Of a stretch of 43,662 nt of DNA, positions 16,834 to 25,701 are shown in pieces. This DNA comes from JALCSJ01 sp036788835 (GTDB lineage Bacteria; Bacillota; Negativicutes; Acidaminococcales; Acidaminococcaceae). The stretch's first letter is position 1. Every line of letters starts with the position of its first letter. Position numbers and translations under genes: made by a program. The notes beneath the pieces are model-generated. The model saw only the letters and a program-made list of their open reading frames with translations. It was not told where the DNA came from and ran no database searches. The stretch spans positions 1 through 43,662 of the forward strand of contig DAIQMR010000021.1 in the NCBI GenBank assembly GCA_036788835.1, written 5' to 3'.

Positions 16834-17889
16834 ATGACGAACAGTCGGGAAAACCGGAAAAATGATCACATCAAATATGCATTATCATTGCCGGATGGAC
16901 CTCTTAATACGGGATTTTCTGATGTTCATGTTATGAGTAATTGTTTGCCGGAAGTTAATGTAGACGGGATTTCACTGACCACTGTTTTGCCCGGTCTGAA
17001 ATCCTTGTCTCATCCTTTTATTATTAATGCTATAACCGGTGGGGCAGATTCTTTGGAAACTGTCAACCGGCAGTTAGCAACTGTGGCAAAGGAAACAGGC
17101 TGTGCTATGGCCGTAGGGTCCCAGTATGGGTCTATCAAATCCCATAATTATGTGGACAGCTTCCGTGTTGTGCGTCTGGAAAATCCTCAGGGCATAGTTT
17201 TTGCCAATGTAAGTGCCCTGGCAACTGTCAGTGAAGGTCAAAGTGCCGTAGATATGTTGGAAGCCCAGGCCTTACAGATTCACTTGAATGCAGCCCAGGA
17301 ACTGGCTATGGCCGAAGGAGACAGAAACTTTTCCGGATACCTGAGTGCTATTGAAAAAATCTGCAATAGGATTTCTGTCCCTGTAATTGTAAAAGAAACC
17401 GGTTGCGGTATGGCAAGAAAAGAAATAAAGTCACTGCTTAATGTGGGCGTAAAAATTGTAGATATAGGTGGAGCAGGCGGTACTAATTTCCCGGCTATTG
17501 AAGGAGCGCGCTATAAAGGTGCAAACCAAGAGTTAAGTACGTGGGGAATCCCTACCGCTATTTCTCTACTTGAAGCCGCTGCAGTGTGCGGCAAGCAAAA
17601 TGGTATTATTGCTGCTGGAGGAATTCGTACGGCTTTCGATACTTTGAAGGCTCTCATTCTGGGGGCAAATGCCGTAGGTATGGCCGGTAATATTCTCAAG
17701 AATTTAACCGACGGCGGAGTGATCTACGCGGTGGAAGAAATTAACAAATTGAAACATGATTTAAAAGATTTTATGGCTTTAACCGGCTGCAAAAACATTT
17801 CCTCATTAAAGGATGTTCCTGTCTATTACACAGGGGATGTTTGGGCGGCACAACAAAGTTTAGGAAATATGAGGTCAGAAATAATATAA
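16834..17889 (+). CDS. fni: Type 2 isopentenyl-diphosphate delta-isomerase
   Basis: This FMN-dependent enzyme interconverts isopentenyl and dimethylallyl diphosphate. The 351-residue TIM-barrel protein begins with NRKNDHIKYAL, the family N-terminal block, and has PFIINAITGGADSLETVNRQLA, GCAMAVGSQYGSI, VIVKETGCGMARKE, IVDIGGAGGTNFPAIEGAR and GIIAAGGIRTAFDTLKALILGANAVGMAG. These phosphate- and FMN-binding loops match type 2 and not the unrelated type 1 enzyme. It sits right after ispH, which delivers its substrates. der begins one base after its stop. Confidence 0.93.
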   Translation: MTNSRENRKNDHIKYALSLPDGPLNTGFSDVHVMSNCLPEVNVDGISLTTVLPGLKSLSHPFIINAITGGADSLETVNRQLATVAKETGCAMAVGSQYGSIKSHNYVDSFRVVRLENPQGIVFANVSALATVSEGQSAVDMLEAQALQIHLNAAQELAMAEGDRNFSGYLSAIEKICNRISVPVIVKETGCGMARKEIKSLLNVGVKIVDIGGAGGTNFPAIEGARYKGANQELSTWGIPTAISLLEAAAVCGKQNGIIAAGGIRTAFDTLKALILGANAVGMAGNILKNLTDGGVIYAVEEINKLKHDLKDFMALTGCKNISSLKDVPVYYTGDVWAAQQSLGNMRSEII

Positions 17890-19215
17890 ATGAGTAAACC
17901 CATAGTTGCCATTGTCGGCAGACCAAACGTCGGCAAATCAACACTATTTAATATATTTGCCAATAAGAGAATCTCCATTGTAGAAGATACTCCCGGCGTA
18001 ACCAGAGACCGCTTATATGCTGAGGCAGAGTGGTTGGACAATGAATTTGTCATGGTAGATACCGGTGGAATTGAGATGCAGAACAATGATGAGATTGCTG
18101 TTTCTATTCGTCAGCAGGCTCAGATTGCTATCAATGAAGCTGATGTTATTATTTTTGTCTGCGATGCCAGAAGCGGCATTACAACAGAAGATGCAGAAGT
18201 GGCTACGATTTTGCGCCATTCACAAAAGCCGGTTATCTTGGCTGTGAACAAGGCGGATTCTGTCAAACAAGAAGCTGATATATATGAATTTTATAATCTG
18301 GGTATTGGTGAGCCGATTCCTGTGTCTGCGGTAAATCGCCTGAATTTAGGAGATTTGCTTGATGCAGTTGTGGATAAATTCCCTGAGTCTGCCAAAGCAA
18401 CGGATGATGATGAAGACCTTATTAAGGTCGCCATTATCGGTCGTCCTAATGTAGGCAAGTCGTCTATATTCAACACACTGGTAGGAGAGACTCGCTCTAT
18501 TGTCAGCAACGTTGCCGGAACTACCAGAGATGCCATTGATACTCCGGTAGTCAGAGACGGACAAAAGTTCTTGTTCATTGATACGGCAGGGATGCGCCGT
18601 AAAGGAAAGATTGATGAGCCAATCGAGAAATATAGCATTATCAGAACTCTTAGGGCGGTAGACCGCAGTGATGTAGTATTAATGATTATTGATGCCGTAG
18701 AAGGCGTTACCGAGCAGGATAAACGCATTGCCGGTTATGCTCATGAGTCCGGAAAGGGCGTTGTGCTCGTTGTTAATAAGTGGGATTTATACAAGAAAGA
18801 AAATGATTCTACCGTACGTTTCACAGAAATGCTGAGAAACGAATTGATTTATATGCAATATGCTCCCGTTGTTTTTGTTTCAGCTGTAACCAATCAACGT
18901 ATCAGCAAGCTGCCTGAAATGATTAAGATGGTGGCTGAGGCGAATAATCTCAGGGTCTCTACTGCTGTATTGAACCAGGTTATTACGGATTCTATTGCCA
19001 TCAATCCTCCTCCGGCCGATAAAGGAAAACGGTTAAAAATTTTATATTCCACTCAGGTAAAAGTCAAACCGCCTACCTTTGTTATTTTTGTTAATGAGCC
19101 GGAAATTATGCATTTCTCCTATCAAAGATATTTGGAAAATAAGTTAAGAGAAGCTTTTGATTTTACGGGAACTCCCATTGAGATTATTATCAGAGGGAAG
19201 AACGAGGAAGATTAG
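17890..19215 (+). CDS. der: Ribosome-associated GTPase Der (EngA)
   Basis: Der is an essential GTPase with two tandem G domains that helps assemble the 50S subunit. Domain 1 has GRPNVGKSTLFN near residue 9 and DTGGIE; domain 2 has GRPNVGKSSIFN near residue 183 and DTAGMRRKGKI. Both have NKxD motifs (NKAD, NKWD). The C-terminal KH-like domain follows (LKILYSTQVKVKPPTFVIFVNEPEIMHFSYQRYLENKLREAF). Length of 441 is standard. It is directly adjacent to fni, with only a weak GAGGTC about 14 bases upstream. der-plsY-gpsA is a conserved Firmicutes order. Confidence 0.97.
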   Translation: MSKPIVAIVGRPNVGKSTLFNIFANKRISIVEDTPGVTRDRLYAEAEWLDNEFVMVDTGGIEMQNNDEIAVSIRQQAQIAINEADVIIFVCDARSGITTEDAEVATILRHSQKPVILAVNKADSVKQEADIYEFYNLGIGEPIPVSAVNRLNLGDLLDAVVDKFPESAKATDDDEDLIKVAIIGRPNVGKSSIFNTLVGETRSIVSNVAGTTRDAIDTPVVRDGQKFLFIDTAGMRRKGKIDEPIEKYSIIRTLRAVDRSDVVLMIIDAVEGVTEQDKRIAGYAHESGKGVVLVVNKWDLYKKENDSTVRFTEMLRNELIYMQYAPVVFVSAVTNQRISKLPEMIKMVAEANNLRVSTAVLNQVITDSIAINPPPADKGKRLKILYSTQVKVKPPTFVIFVNEPEIMHFSYQRYLENKLREAFDFTGTPIEIIIRGKNEED

Positions 19216-19224
19216 GACAAGGAA

Positions 19225-19836
19225 ATGAACTATATAGTTGCGGCACTTATTGGGTATTTGCTGGGATCTATTCCTACCGGCCTTGTGTTGGTTAAAATGA
19301 TTTGCGGCATAGATATAAGAGATTATGGCAGTCACAATATTGGCACTACCAATGTTTTTCGAACAGTAGGAGCCAGAATGGCTTCTTTTGTTCTTTTGGG
19401 CGACGTACTGAAAGGTATCGTGGCTGTAATGCTGGTTAAGTTTTTGTTTTCTGCCAACCTTCATATGCAGTTAGTCACTGCCTTAGCAGCTTTGCTGGGG
19501 CATACCTTTTCTGTTTTTTTGCACTTTAAAGGGGGCCGTGGTGTGGCCACGGGTTTAGGCTTAGTTATTTATTTCATGCCGGAGGTGGCAATTTTTTCCT
19601 TGGCTCTCTGGGCCGGTATTGTTTTTGTGACTAAGTACGTATCTTTGGCCTCGGTTGTAGCGGCTTTCCTGACGCCTTTTGCAGCTTTTTACAGGGATTA
19701 TCCCTGGGAATTAGTGCTGTTTGTCTCCTTAGCCTGTCTGTTTGTTATAGTTCGTCACTATGAGAACATTATTCGTTTGTTGCATGGTGAAGAAACTAAA
19801 ATAAAGGAAGGACATTTAACCGGTCCTAAAAAATAA
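19225..19836 (+). CDS. plsY: Acyl-phosphate:glycerol-3-phosphate acyltransferase PlsY
   Basis: PlsY moves an acyl group from acyl-phosphate to glycerol-3-phosphate, the first committed step of phospholipid synthesis. The 203-residue membrane protein has about five hydrophobic segments and the three conserved loops: YLLGSIPTGLVL near the start, GSHNIGTTNVFRTVG, and GHTFSVFLHFKGGRGVATGLG. It follows der by 9 bases and precedes gpsA, which makes its substrate. PlsX is not in the window. The C-terminus is short and charged. Confidence 0.95.
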   Translation: MNYIVAALIGYLLGSIPTGLVLVKMICGIDIRDYGSHNIGTTNVFRTVGARMASFVLLGDVLKGIVAVMLVKFLFSANLHMQLVTALAALLGHTFSVFLHFKGGRGVATGLGLVIYFMPEVAIFSLALWAGIVFVTKYVSLASVVAAFLTPFAAFYRDYPWELVLFVSLACLFVIVRHYENIIRLLHGEETKIKEGHLTGPKK

Positions 19837-19860
19837 AATGATGGTAAGTAGGAGATTAAT

Positions 19861-20853
19861 ATGAAAGTTTCTGTTATTGGTGCAGGAAGTTGGGGGACTG
19901 TTCTATCGCAGATTCTCAATGATAACGGTCATGAGGTTATTCTTTGGGCCCGCAATAAAGAAAAAGCGGCCAGGATGCAAGCCAGCCGTTCCAATGTAGA
20001 CTATCTGCCGAATTTAATTTTGGCAGATAATATTACTATTACCAGCCAATTGCCTCTTGCTTTAGAAACGGCTCAACTGCTTGTTTTAGTTGTTCCTGCC
20101 AAAGGCATGGCTAAAGTTGCGACGGAGATCAGTCATATAACCAATTGTGCCGATAAAATTATTTTATCTTGTACAAAGGGATTCGATCTTAGTTCGCTGG
20201 AATCAATGACAACAGTGCTCCATAAGGCTTTGCCGAAAGCTTCGGCCCTAGCCGTCATGAGCGGCCCCAATCTTGCCTTAGAGCTGAGCCAGCGCCAACC
20301 GGCAGCGACAATCATAGCTTCACAAAATACCGAAGCTGTGCATACCCTGCAAAAAGTTTTCATGAACCATTATTTTCGTCCCTATACATCTAATGATGTT
20401 TTGGGAGTGGAATTATGCGGTGCCTTAAAAAATACCATTGCCTTAATCAGCGGTATGTTAAGCGGCCTTAATTTTGGGGAAAATTCCCAGGCGGCTTTAA
20501 TCACCAGAGGCTTGGCAGAGATTACCCGTCTTGGTGTGAGCATGGGGGCTCAGAAAGAAACCTTTTCCGGGTTAGCCGGGGTAGGAGACTTAATTGCTAC
20601 TTGTACCAGTCCCAAAAGCAGAAACCATAATGCCGGTTTAGCTTTGGCTCAGGGAAAAACAGCAGAAGAAATTATTGCTTCCACTCATATGGTAATAGAA
20701 GGCATAGATACAACGAAGGCCATTCATGCCTTATCACAGAAACACAATGTGGAAATGCCTATCTCAGAAGCTTTATATCAAGTTTTGTTTGAGGGTAAAA
20801 GTATTGCAGAAGTCCTGGATGGACTAATGAGCCGTACCGGCAAGCAGGAGTAA
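19861..20853 (+). CDS. gpsA: NAD(P)-dependent glycerol-3-phosphate dehydrogenase
   Basis: GpsA reduces dihydroxyacetone phosphate to sn-glycerol-3-phosphate for lipid synthesis. The 330-residue protein starts with the Rossmann motif VIGAGSWGTVLSQIL. It continues with LPNLILADNITIT, SGPNLALEL, GVELCGALKNTIALISGML and GLAGVGDLIATCTSPKSRNH, the substrate-binding blocks. GGAG precedes the ATG at 7 bases. Together with plsY it supplies glycerol lipids. It is functionally opposite to the catabolic flavoprotein at 38751, which would oxidise glycerol-3-phosphate. Confidence 0.97.
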   Translation: MKVSVIGAGSWGTVLSQILNDNGHEVILWARNKEKAARMQASRSNVDYLPNLILADNITITSQLPLALETAQLLVLVVPAKGMAKVATEISHITNCADKIILSCTKGFDLSSLESMTTVLHKALPKASALAVMSGPNLALELSQRQPAATIIASQNTEAVHTLQKVFMNHYFRPYTSNDVLGVELCGALKNTIALISGMLSGLNFGENSQAALITRGLAEITRLGVSMGAQKETFSGLAGVGDLIATCTSPKSRNHNAGLALAQGKTAEEIIASTHMVIEGIDTTKAIHALSQKHNVEMPISEALYQVLFEGKSIAEVLDGLMSRTGKQE

Positions 20854-20876
20854 AACAAAGAAAGGATCGATAAAAC

Positions 20877-21329
20877 ATGGTGCAAAAAAAGAACGACACT
20901 TATTATTTGGTCTGTGAAACAATTCTTCCTGAAGCTATTAAAAAAACAATCGTGGTGAAAGAACTCTTAAAAAGAGGTGAAATGAAAACCGTTAATGAAG
21001 CAGTGTCCAGAGTCAGTCTTAGCCGCAGTGCATATTATAAATACAAAGACTATGTGTTCCCGTTTTACGATGCCAGCAAAGAAAAAATCGTTACTTTGTC
21101 TTTGCTCTTAGAACACAAACCTGGTGTCTTGTCCCGGGTTCTTAATACAATTGCCAATGATTCAGGAAGCATTATGACTATAAACCAAGGTATTCCGTTA
21201 CAAGGGGTGGCTAATACAACAATTTCTATAGAAACGAAAACCATGGATATCGAATTAGAGGCTTTGTTAGATAAATTGCGTTTAATTGAAGGGGTTAAAC
21301 GCCTGGAGATTTTAGGCCAGGTTGATTAA
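20877..21329 (+). CDS. ACT domain-containing protein, UPF0735/PheB-like
   Basis: This 150-residue protein has an N-terminal helix-turn-helix-like part (VVKELLKRGEMKTVNEAVSRVSLSRSAYYKYKDYVFPF) and a C-terminal ACT domain (SLLLEHKPGVLSRVLNTIANDSGSIMTINQG). This arrangement is the UPF0735 family, sometimes called PheB in Bacillus. ACT domains usually bind amino acids. It stands 45 bases upstream of hom, which carries an ACT domain too, so a role in sensing an aspartate-family or aromatic amino acid is plausible. The precise function is not established. Confidence 0.85.
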   Translation: MVQKKNDTYYLVCETILPEAIKKTIVVKELLKRGEMKTVNEAVSRVSLSRSAYYKYKDYVFPFYDASKEKIVTLSLLLEHKPGVLSRVLNTIANDSGSIMTINQGIPLQGVANTTISIETKTMDIELEALLDKLRLIEGVKRLEILGQVD

Positions 21330-21374
21330 ATAAAAATCACAATGACGTGAAAAAACATTGAGGGGTGTAATTTC

Positions 21375-22673
21375 ATGAAAAAGCAAATTAATATCGGCCT
21401 GTTAGGAGCAGGAACAGTAGGAGGCGGGGTAATTCTCGTTCTCAAACAAAATGCCGAGGCTATTAGTCATCGGGTTGGGATGCCTGTAAAAATCAAAAAA
21501 GTTTTTGCCAGACATCCGGAAAAAGCTACAAAATTGGATCCGGAGTTAGTTGTTACCGATAACATTGATGAATTGCTCAATGATCCGGAAATCGACATTA
21601 TCGTAGAATTAATGGGCCGGGAACAGCCTGCCAAGGATTATATGGCTGCCGCTTTGGTCGCCGGGAAAAATGTGATAACTGCCAATAAAGACGTTATTGC
21701 TAAATTCGGTAATGAGTTATTAGATTTAGCTGCCGAAAAAAAGAAAGACTTTTTATTTGAGGCTGCTGTCGCAGGAGGCATTCCTATTATCAGACCTTTA
21801 AAAGCTTGCCTGGCTGCTAATAATATTACCTCTCTCATGGGTATTATCAATGGGACAACGAATTTCATGCTGACAAAAATGCTTCAAGACCATGAAGATT
21901 TTGCCAAGGTTTTGAAAGAAGCCCAGGAAAAAGGCTATGCGGAATCTGATCCTACCGCTGATATCGGAGGACTGGATGCTGCAAGGAAACTAGTGATTTT
22001 AGCTTCCATAGCTTTTAATACCAGAATAGATTTGAAAGATGTATATGTAGAAGGTATTGAAAAAATCAATATCAGAGATATTGAATATGCCCAGGAACTT
22101 GGCTATGTAATTAAGCTTTTGGCCATTGCCAAGAACAATCCGGATACAGGTATCAGCGTGCGGGTTCATCCTACCATGCTTCCTATGAACCATCCTTTGG
22201 CCACAGTTAATGACGTGTATAACGCTATTTATGTTACAGGGGATGTTGTAGGAGAAACAATGTTCTTTGGCAAAGGAGCAGGCAGAATGCCTACTGCCAG
22301 TGCAGTCTGCAGCGACATAATTGAATGCTCCAGAAATATTTTACACAACTGCACAGGACGCATAGGCTGCACTTGCTATGAAGAAAAACATTTATGTTCC
22401 ATTGAAAATATTTATTCACCTAGCTACGTTAGACTCCTGGTTCAGGATAAACCAGGCGTTCTAGCCGCCATTGCTTCGGCTTTCGGTTCACAAAATGTCA
22501 GCCTGAACAATGTTATTCAAAAGAAAAAAGTTGGTAACTTGGCCGAGCTGGTTGTTATCACCTATCGTGTTTCTGAATACAATTTGCGTATGGCCGAGGC
22601 CACTTTGCAAGGTCTGCCTGTTGTAGAAAAAATTTCCAACGTAATCCGTGTGGAAGATAATACACTGGAATAG
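21375..22673 (+). CDS. hom: Homoserine dehydrogenase
   Basis: Hom reduces aspartate semialdehyde to homoserine, the branch point to threonine and methionine. The 432-residue protein has the NAD(P) motif GLLGAGTVGGGVI, the catalytic-domain blocks VITANKDVIAKFG, AAVAGGIPIIRPLK, IINGTTNFMLTKM and ESDPTADIGGLDAARKL, and a C-terminal ACT domain starting about residue 350 (RLLVQDKPGVLAAIASAFGSQNVSLNNVIQ). That domain suggests feedback inhibition by threonine, as in other Firmicutes. thrB follows after 14 bases. No thrC is in the window. Confidence 0.97.
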   Translation: MKKQINIGLLGAGTVGGGVILVLKQNAEAISHRVGMPVKIKKVFARHPEKATKLDPELVVTDNIDELLNDPEIDIIVELMGREQPAKDYMAAALVAGKNVITANKDVIAKFGNELLDLAAEKKKDFLFEAAVAGGIPIIRPLKACLAANNITSLMGIINGTTNFMLTKMLQDHEDFAKVLKEAQEKGYAESDPTADIGGLDAARKLVILASIAFNTRIDLKDVYVEGIEKINIRDIEYAQELGYVIKLLAIAKNNPDTGISVRVHPTMLPMNHPLATVNDVYNAIYVTGDVVGETMFFGKGAGRMPTASAVCSDIIECSRNILHNCTGRIGCTCYEEKHLCSIENIYSPSYVRLLVQDKPGVLAAIASAFGSQNVSLNNVIQKKKVGNLAELVVITYRVSEYNLRMAEATLQGLPVVEKISNVIRVEDNTLE

Positions 22674-22687
22674 TAGGTGAGAGAAAT

Positions 22688-23611
22688 ATGTTTACAGCTA
22701 ATAACACTACCGTAACTGTACGGGTTCCCGCTACCAGTGCTAACTGTGGTCCGGGTTTTGATTGTTTGGGACTAGCTTGCACTTTGTACGATACTTTCAC
22801 CTTTGAATTATTACCCCAAGGGTTGGAGTTAATCGTAGAAGGTGAAGGGGAGGGACATATGCATCCTTCTCCCAATAATCTTGCTTTTTTATCTTTCTTC
22901 AAACTTTGGCAACAGGTTAAACATACGGAAACAGGACTGAGAATTCATATGAAAAATGATATTCCTCTGTCCAGAGGCCTAGGCAGCAGTTCAGCGGCAA
23001 TAGTGGGTGGCTTGTTTGCTGCCAATTACCTTTCCGGAAAAACTTTAAGCACACAACAGCTTTTGAACATGGCAAATAGTATTGAAGGTCACCCGGACAA
23101 TGTTGCCCCTGCCATCTTGGGCGGTTTTACTATTAGCTTCATCGAAAATGGCATCGCTCGTGCCTTGCGTATTGTGCCTGCTCAGAAATACAATTTGATT
23201 GCAGTTATTCCTTCTATGCCTTTATCTACGGCTAAAGCCAGAGCAGCCATTCCCGCTCTTATTCCTCACAAGGATGCCGTTTTTTCGGCTAGCAGGGCTG
23301 CTTTAATGGTTGGGACATTAATGAGCGGTAAAAGCCGTTTCCTACCTATTGCCATGGAGGATAAACTTCATCAGCCTTATAGAGGTCCGCTTATCCCCGG
23401 ATCTTTCCAGGCCTTTGCTGCCGCTAAAAAAGCCGGTGCCTACAATGGAGTTATTTCCGGCAGCGGTTCCACCTTGTTGGCTATTGCACCCCTCCGGGCA
23501 GATGGTACAAAAATAGGTTTGGCCATGCAAGAGGCCTTAAAAAAACATGGCTTAGACAGCGAAATTAAATTGTTGAGGCTGGACCTACGGGGAGCCACAT
23601 ATAGAGTTTAG
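22688..23611 (+). CDS. thrB: Homoserine kinase
   Basis: ThrB phosphorylates homoserine on the way to threonine. The 307-residue GHMP kinase has VRVPATSANCGPGFDCLGLA at the start, the ATP-binding SRGLGSSSAAIVGG, EGHPDNVAPAILGG, and the C-terminal GVISGSGSTLLAI. The ATG is preceded by AGGTGAGAG. It is the last gene of the hom-thrB unit. The TAG stop is followed in the same frame by a decayed haemagglutinin fragment, so the 3' boundary looks like a recombination or decay junction. The end of ThrB itself (LRLDLRGATYRV) looks complete. Confidence 0.96.
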   Translation: MFTANNTTVTVRVPATSANCGPGFDCLGLACTLYDTFTFELLPQGLELIVEGEGEGHMHPSPNNLAFLSFFKLWQQVKHTETGLRIHMKNDIPLSRGLGSSSAAIVGGLFAANYLSGKTLSTQQLLNMANSIEGHPDNVAPAILGGFTISFIENGIARALRIVPAQKYNLIAVIPSMPLSTAKARAAIPALIPHKDAVFSASRAALMVGTLMSGKSRFLPIAMEDKLHQPYRGPLIPGSFQAFAAAKKAGAYNGVISGSGSTLLAIAPLRADGTKIGLAMQEALKKHGLDSEIKLLRLDLRGATYRV

Positions 23612-23780
23612 TATACAGCCAGTGCCGGCACAGGAAAGATGACAGCAGACCACAGCACCGTAACTGACCAGGCCGGTATCTACGCAGGCAAAACAGCCTG
23701 TGGGTTTAGTGTATATTGGCAAATCTGGAATGACCGGACTTATTGTATCTGTGGGTGGCAGCATACTAGATATTGAATGA
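23612..23780 (+). pseudogene. Relic of a filamentous haemagglutinin/CdiA-like repeat gene
   Basis: There is no intact gene here, but two frames carry recognisable coding remains. The first frame reads TADHSTVTDQAGIYAGK, matching the VTxQAGIYAGxGG core of haemagglutinin-repeat proteins. After a frame change the second reads FSVY, then IGKSGMTGLIVS, matching the FDIxVxGNTDLTGAVIAS that follows that core in the family. Intact genes of this type encode very large two-partner-secretion or contact-dependent-inhibition proteins on the surface of diderm bacteria. Only some 55 residues remain here, between thrB and a tRNA gene. The family match is from memory and needs a search. Confidence 0.55.
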
Positions 23781-23822
23781 ATCCTGTGAAACAAGCCGGC
23801 AAAAATTCTTTAGAGATTTTCC

Positions 23823-23852
23823 TTGACATCTACCCCTGTAAAAAGCTATAAT
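23823..23852 (+). promoter_or_regulatory. Consensus promoter for tRNA-Pro
   Basis: Perfect TTGACA (23823-23828), 18-base spacer, perfect TATAAT (23847-23852). The tRNA begins 12 bases downstream of the -10 box. Confidence 0.85.
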
Positions 23853-23863
23853 TGATACGTTGT

Positions 23864-23940
23864 CGGGGCGTAGCGCAGTTTGGTAGCGCGCTTCCTTGGG
23901 GTGGAAGAGGCCGTGAGTTCGAATCTCGCCGCTCCGACCA
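23864..23940 (+). tRNA. tRNA-Pro (anticodon GGG)
   Basis: A full cloverleaf is visible. The acceptor stem is CGGGGCG with CGCTCCG (one G-T pair). The D-stem is GCGC/GCGC around AGTTTGGTA. The anticodon stem CTTCC/GGAAG holds the loop TTGGGGT, whose central triplet is GGG. The T-arm contains GTTCGAATC. The discriminator A is followed by an encoded CCA. A strong promoter lies upstream and a terminator downstream, so it is an isolated single-gene unit. Confidence 0.95.
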
Positions 23941-23956
23941 AATTTAGTGAAATCAC

Positions 23957-23989
23957 ACCGCAAAGTTAAATCTTTGTGGTGTTTTTTTT
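23957..23989 (+). terminator. Rho-independent terminator after tRNA-Pro
   Basis: A 10-bp stem CACCGCAAAG/CTTTGTGGTG (23957-23966 with 23973-23982, one G-T pair) has loop TTAAAT and is followed directly by a run of T. Confidence 0.9.
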
Positions 23990-24076
23990 GCTAAAAACTG
24001 TTATAATAATTGGAGTCCTTTAATAAATTTATTTAGTTTATTAAAAGTACACACAAATCAGACAGGAGGACTATTC

Positions 24077-25687
24077 ATGTCAGAATTACAGGATAATGTG
24101 GCTAAGCGTCGTACTTTTGCCATTATTTCCCATCCTGATGCAGGTAAAACAACTTTAACAGAAAAGCTTTTATTATACGGAGGAGCCATTCATTTAGCAG
24201 GTTCTGTCAAATCCAGGAAAAGTAATAAACATGCGGTTTCCGACTGGATGGAAATAGAAAAGCAAAGAGGTATCTCCGTTACTTCCAGTGTGCTCCAATT
24301 TGATTACGCAGGATGCAGGGTGAATATTCTTGATACGCCCGGTCACCAGGACTTCAGTGAAGACACTTATCGCACCTTAATTGCTGCCGATAGTGCTGTT
24401 ATGTTAATTGATGCTGCCAAAGGTGTGGAACCACAGACCAAAAAACTGTTTTGGGTTTGTCATAGAAGAAAGCTGCCGATTTTCACGTTTGTTAATAAAC
24501 TGGACCGGTACGGACGCTCTCCCATGGATCTGATGGACGAAATTGAGAAGGTTCTTGGTATTAATGCTTACCCCATTAACTGGCCAATCGGTATTGATGG
24601 TCATTATATAGGGGTCTATGACCGCCTGAAAAAACAGGTAGAATTGTTTGCCGGTGATACAACGCATGGGTCCAAGATGCTCCAATCTACTACAGGCAGC
24701 CTTGATGATCCTGATATTATGGCAGCTATCGGCGAAGATAACTACAAGAATTTAAAAGACGATATTGAGCTTTTGGATTTAGCCGGGGATGATTTTGATC
24801 TGGCAAAAGTTGATGCCGGTGAACTTACTCCCATGTTTTTTGGCAGTGCCATGACGAATTTCGGGGTACGCAGTTTTTTGGAGAAGTTTTTGGAGCTGGC
24901 TCCCATTCCGCAGCCAAGAAAATTGAAAGACGGGGAAATCATTAGGCCAACCGACGAAAATTTTTCTGCTTTTATTTTTAAGATTCAGGCTAATATGAAT
25001 CCGGCCCATAGAGACAGAATCTCTTTTATGAGAATCTGTTCCGGCATCTTTGAAAAAGGTATGACCGTCTACCATATGCAGGGGGAGAAAACCGTTAAAC
25101 TTGCCCAGCCGCAGCAATTCATGGCTCAGGAAAGAACTATTGTAGAAAAAGCTTATCCTGGTGATATAATAGGTGTTTTTGACCCGGGTCTTTTCTCCAT
25201 AGGTGATACAGTTTGTGCCGAGCAGCATAAAATTTTCTTCCCTGATTTTCCTGTGTTTCCACCGGAAATTTTTGCCAGGGTACAGCCTAAAGATTCTCTT
25301 AAGCGGAAACAGTTTGAAAAAGGTATTGCTCAGTTGTCTCAGGAAGGTGCCATTCAGGTTTTTCGGCAAAAAAATATTGGCATGGAAAGCTTTGTTATCG
25401 GGGTAGTAGGTGTCTTGCAGCTGGAAGTGCTGGAATACCGCTTGTTGCATGAATATAGCGCTCCACTGCTTATGAACCAGCTGGGCTATTCCGTAGCCAG
25501 ATGGGTTTATGCGGAAAATCCTGAGGCTATTGCCAATATTAAGGGCTTGGACAATGGCATGTTGGTCTTTGACCAGCAAGACCTACCTGTAATTTTGGTT
25601 AATAACGAATGGAGCCTGAATTGGATTTTGGAACGTAATCCCGGTATCCAATTTTTAACGGTTCCCCAGGAAGCAAAGTCTATATAA
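24077..25687 (+). CDS. prfC: Peptide chain release factor 3
   Basis: RF3 is the GTPase that recycles RF1 and RF2 after stop-codon recognition. The 536-residue protein has the G1 motif ISHPDAGKTTLTEKLLLYGG, the switch region SDWMEIEKQRGISVTSSVLQF, G3 DTPGHQDFSEDTYRTL and G4 NKLDRYG. Later parts include the RF3-specific ANMNPAHRDRISFMRICSGIFEKGM and GVVGVLQLEVLEYRL. Length fits RF3 and excludes EF-G and LepA. The ATG is preceded by AGGAGGA. A TATAAT at 24002-24007 lies about 70 bases upstream, but no good -35 partner is seen. Confidence 0.95.
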   Translation: MSELQDNVAKRRTFAIISHPDAGKTTLTEKLLLYGGAIHLAGSVKSRKSNKHAVSDWMEIEKQRGISVTSSVLQFDYAGCRVNILDTPGHQDFSEDTYRTLIAADSAVMLIDAAKGVEPQTKKLFWVCHRRKLPIFTFVNKLDRYGRSPMDLMDEIEKVLGINAYPINWPIGIDGHYIGVYDRLKKQVELFAGDTTHGSKMLQSTTGSLDDPDIMAAIGEDNYKNLKDDIELLDLAGDDFDLAKVDAGELTPMFFGSAMTNFGVRSFLEKFLELAPIPQPRKLKDGEIIRPTDENFSAFIFKIQANMNPAHRDRISFMRICSGIFEKGMTVYHMQGEKTVKLAQPQQFMAQERTIVEKAYPGDIIGVFDPGLFSIGDTVCAEQHKIFFPDFPVFPPEIFARVQPKDSLKRKQFEKGIAQLSQEGAIQVFRQKNIGMESFVIGVVGVLQLEVLEYRLLHEYSAPLLMNQLGYSVARWVYAENPEAIANIKGLDNGMLVFDQQDLPVILVNNEWSLNWILERNPGIQFLTVPQEAKSI

Positions 25688-25701
25688 AAGGATGTGGCAA
25701 C

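Noticed and set aside
23612..23780. Functional read-through extension of thrB
   Set aside because: The added sequence is frameshifted and unlike kinases; ThrB is complete at its stop.
24779..25579. 266-codon - strand frame inside prfC
   Set aside because: Fully opposite RF3, with no family resemblance and no ribosome-binding site; a long antisense shadow.
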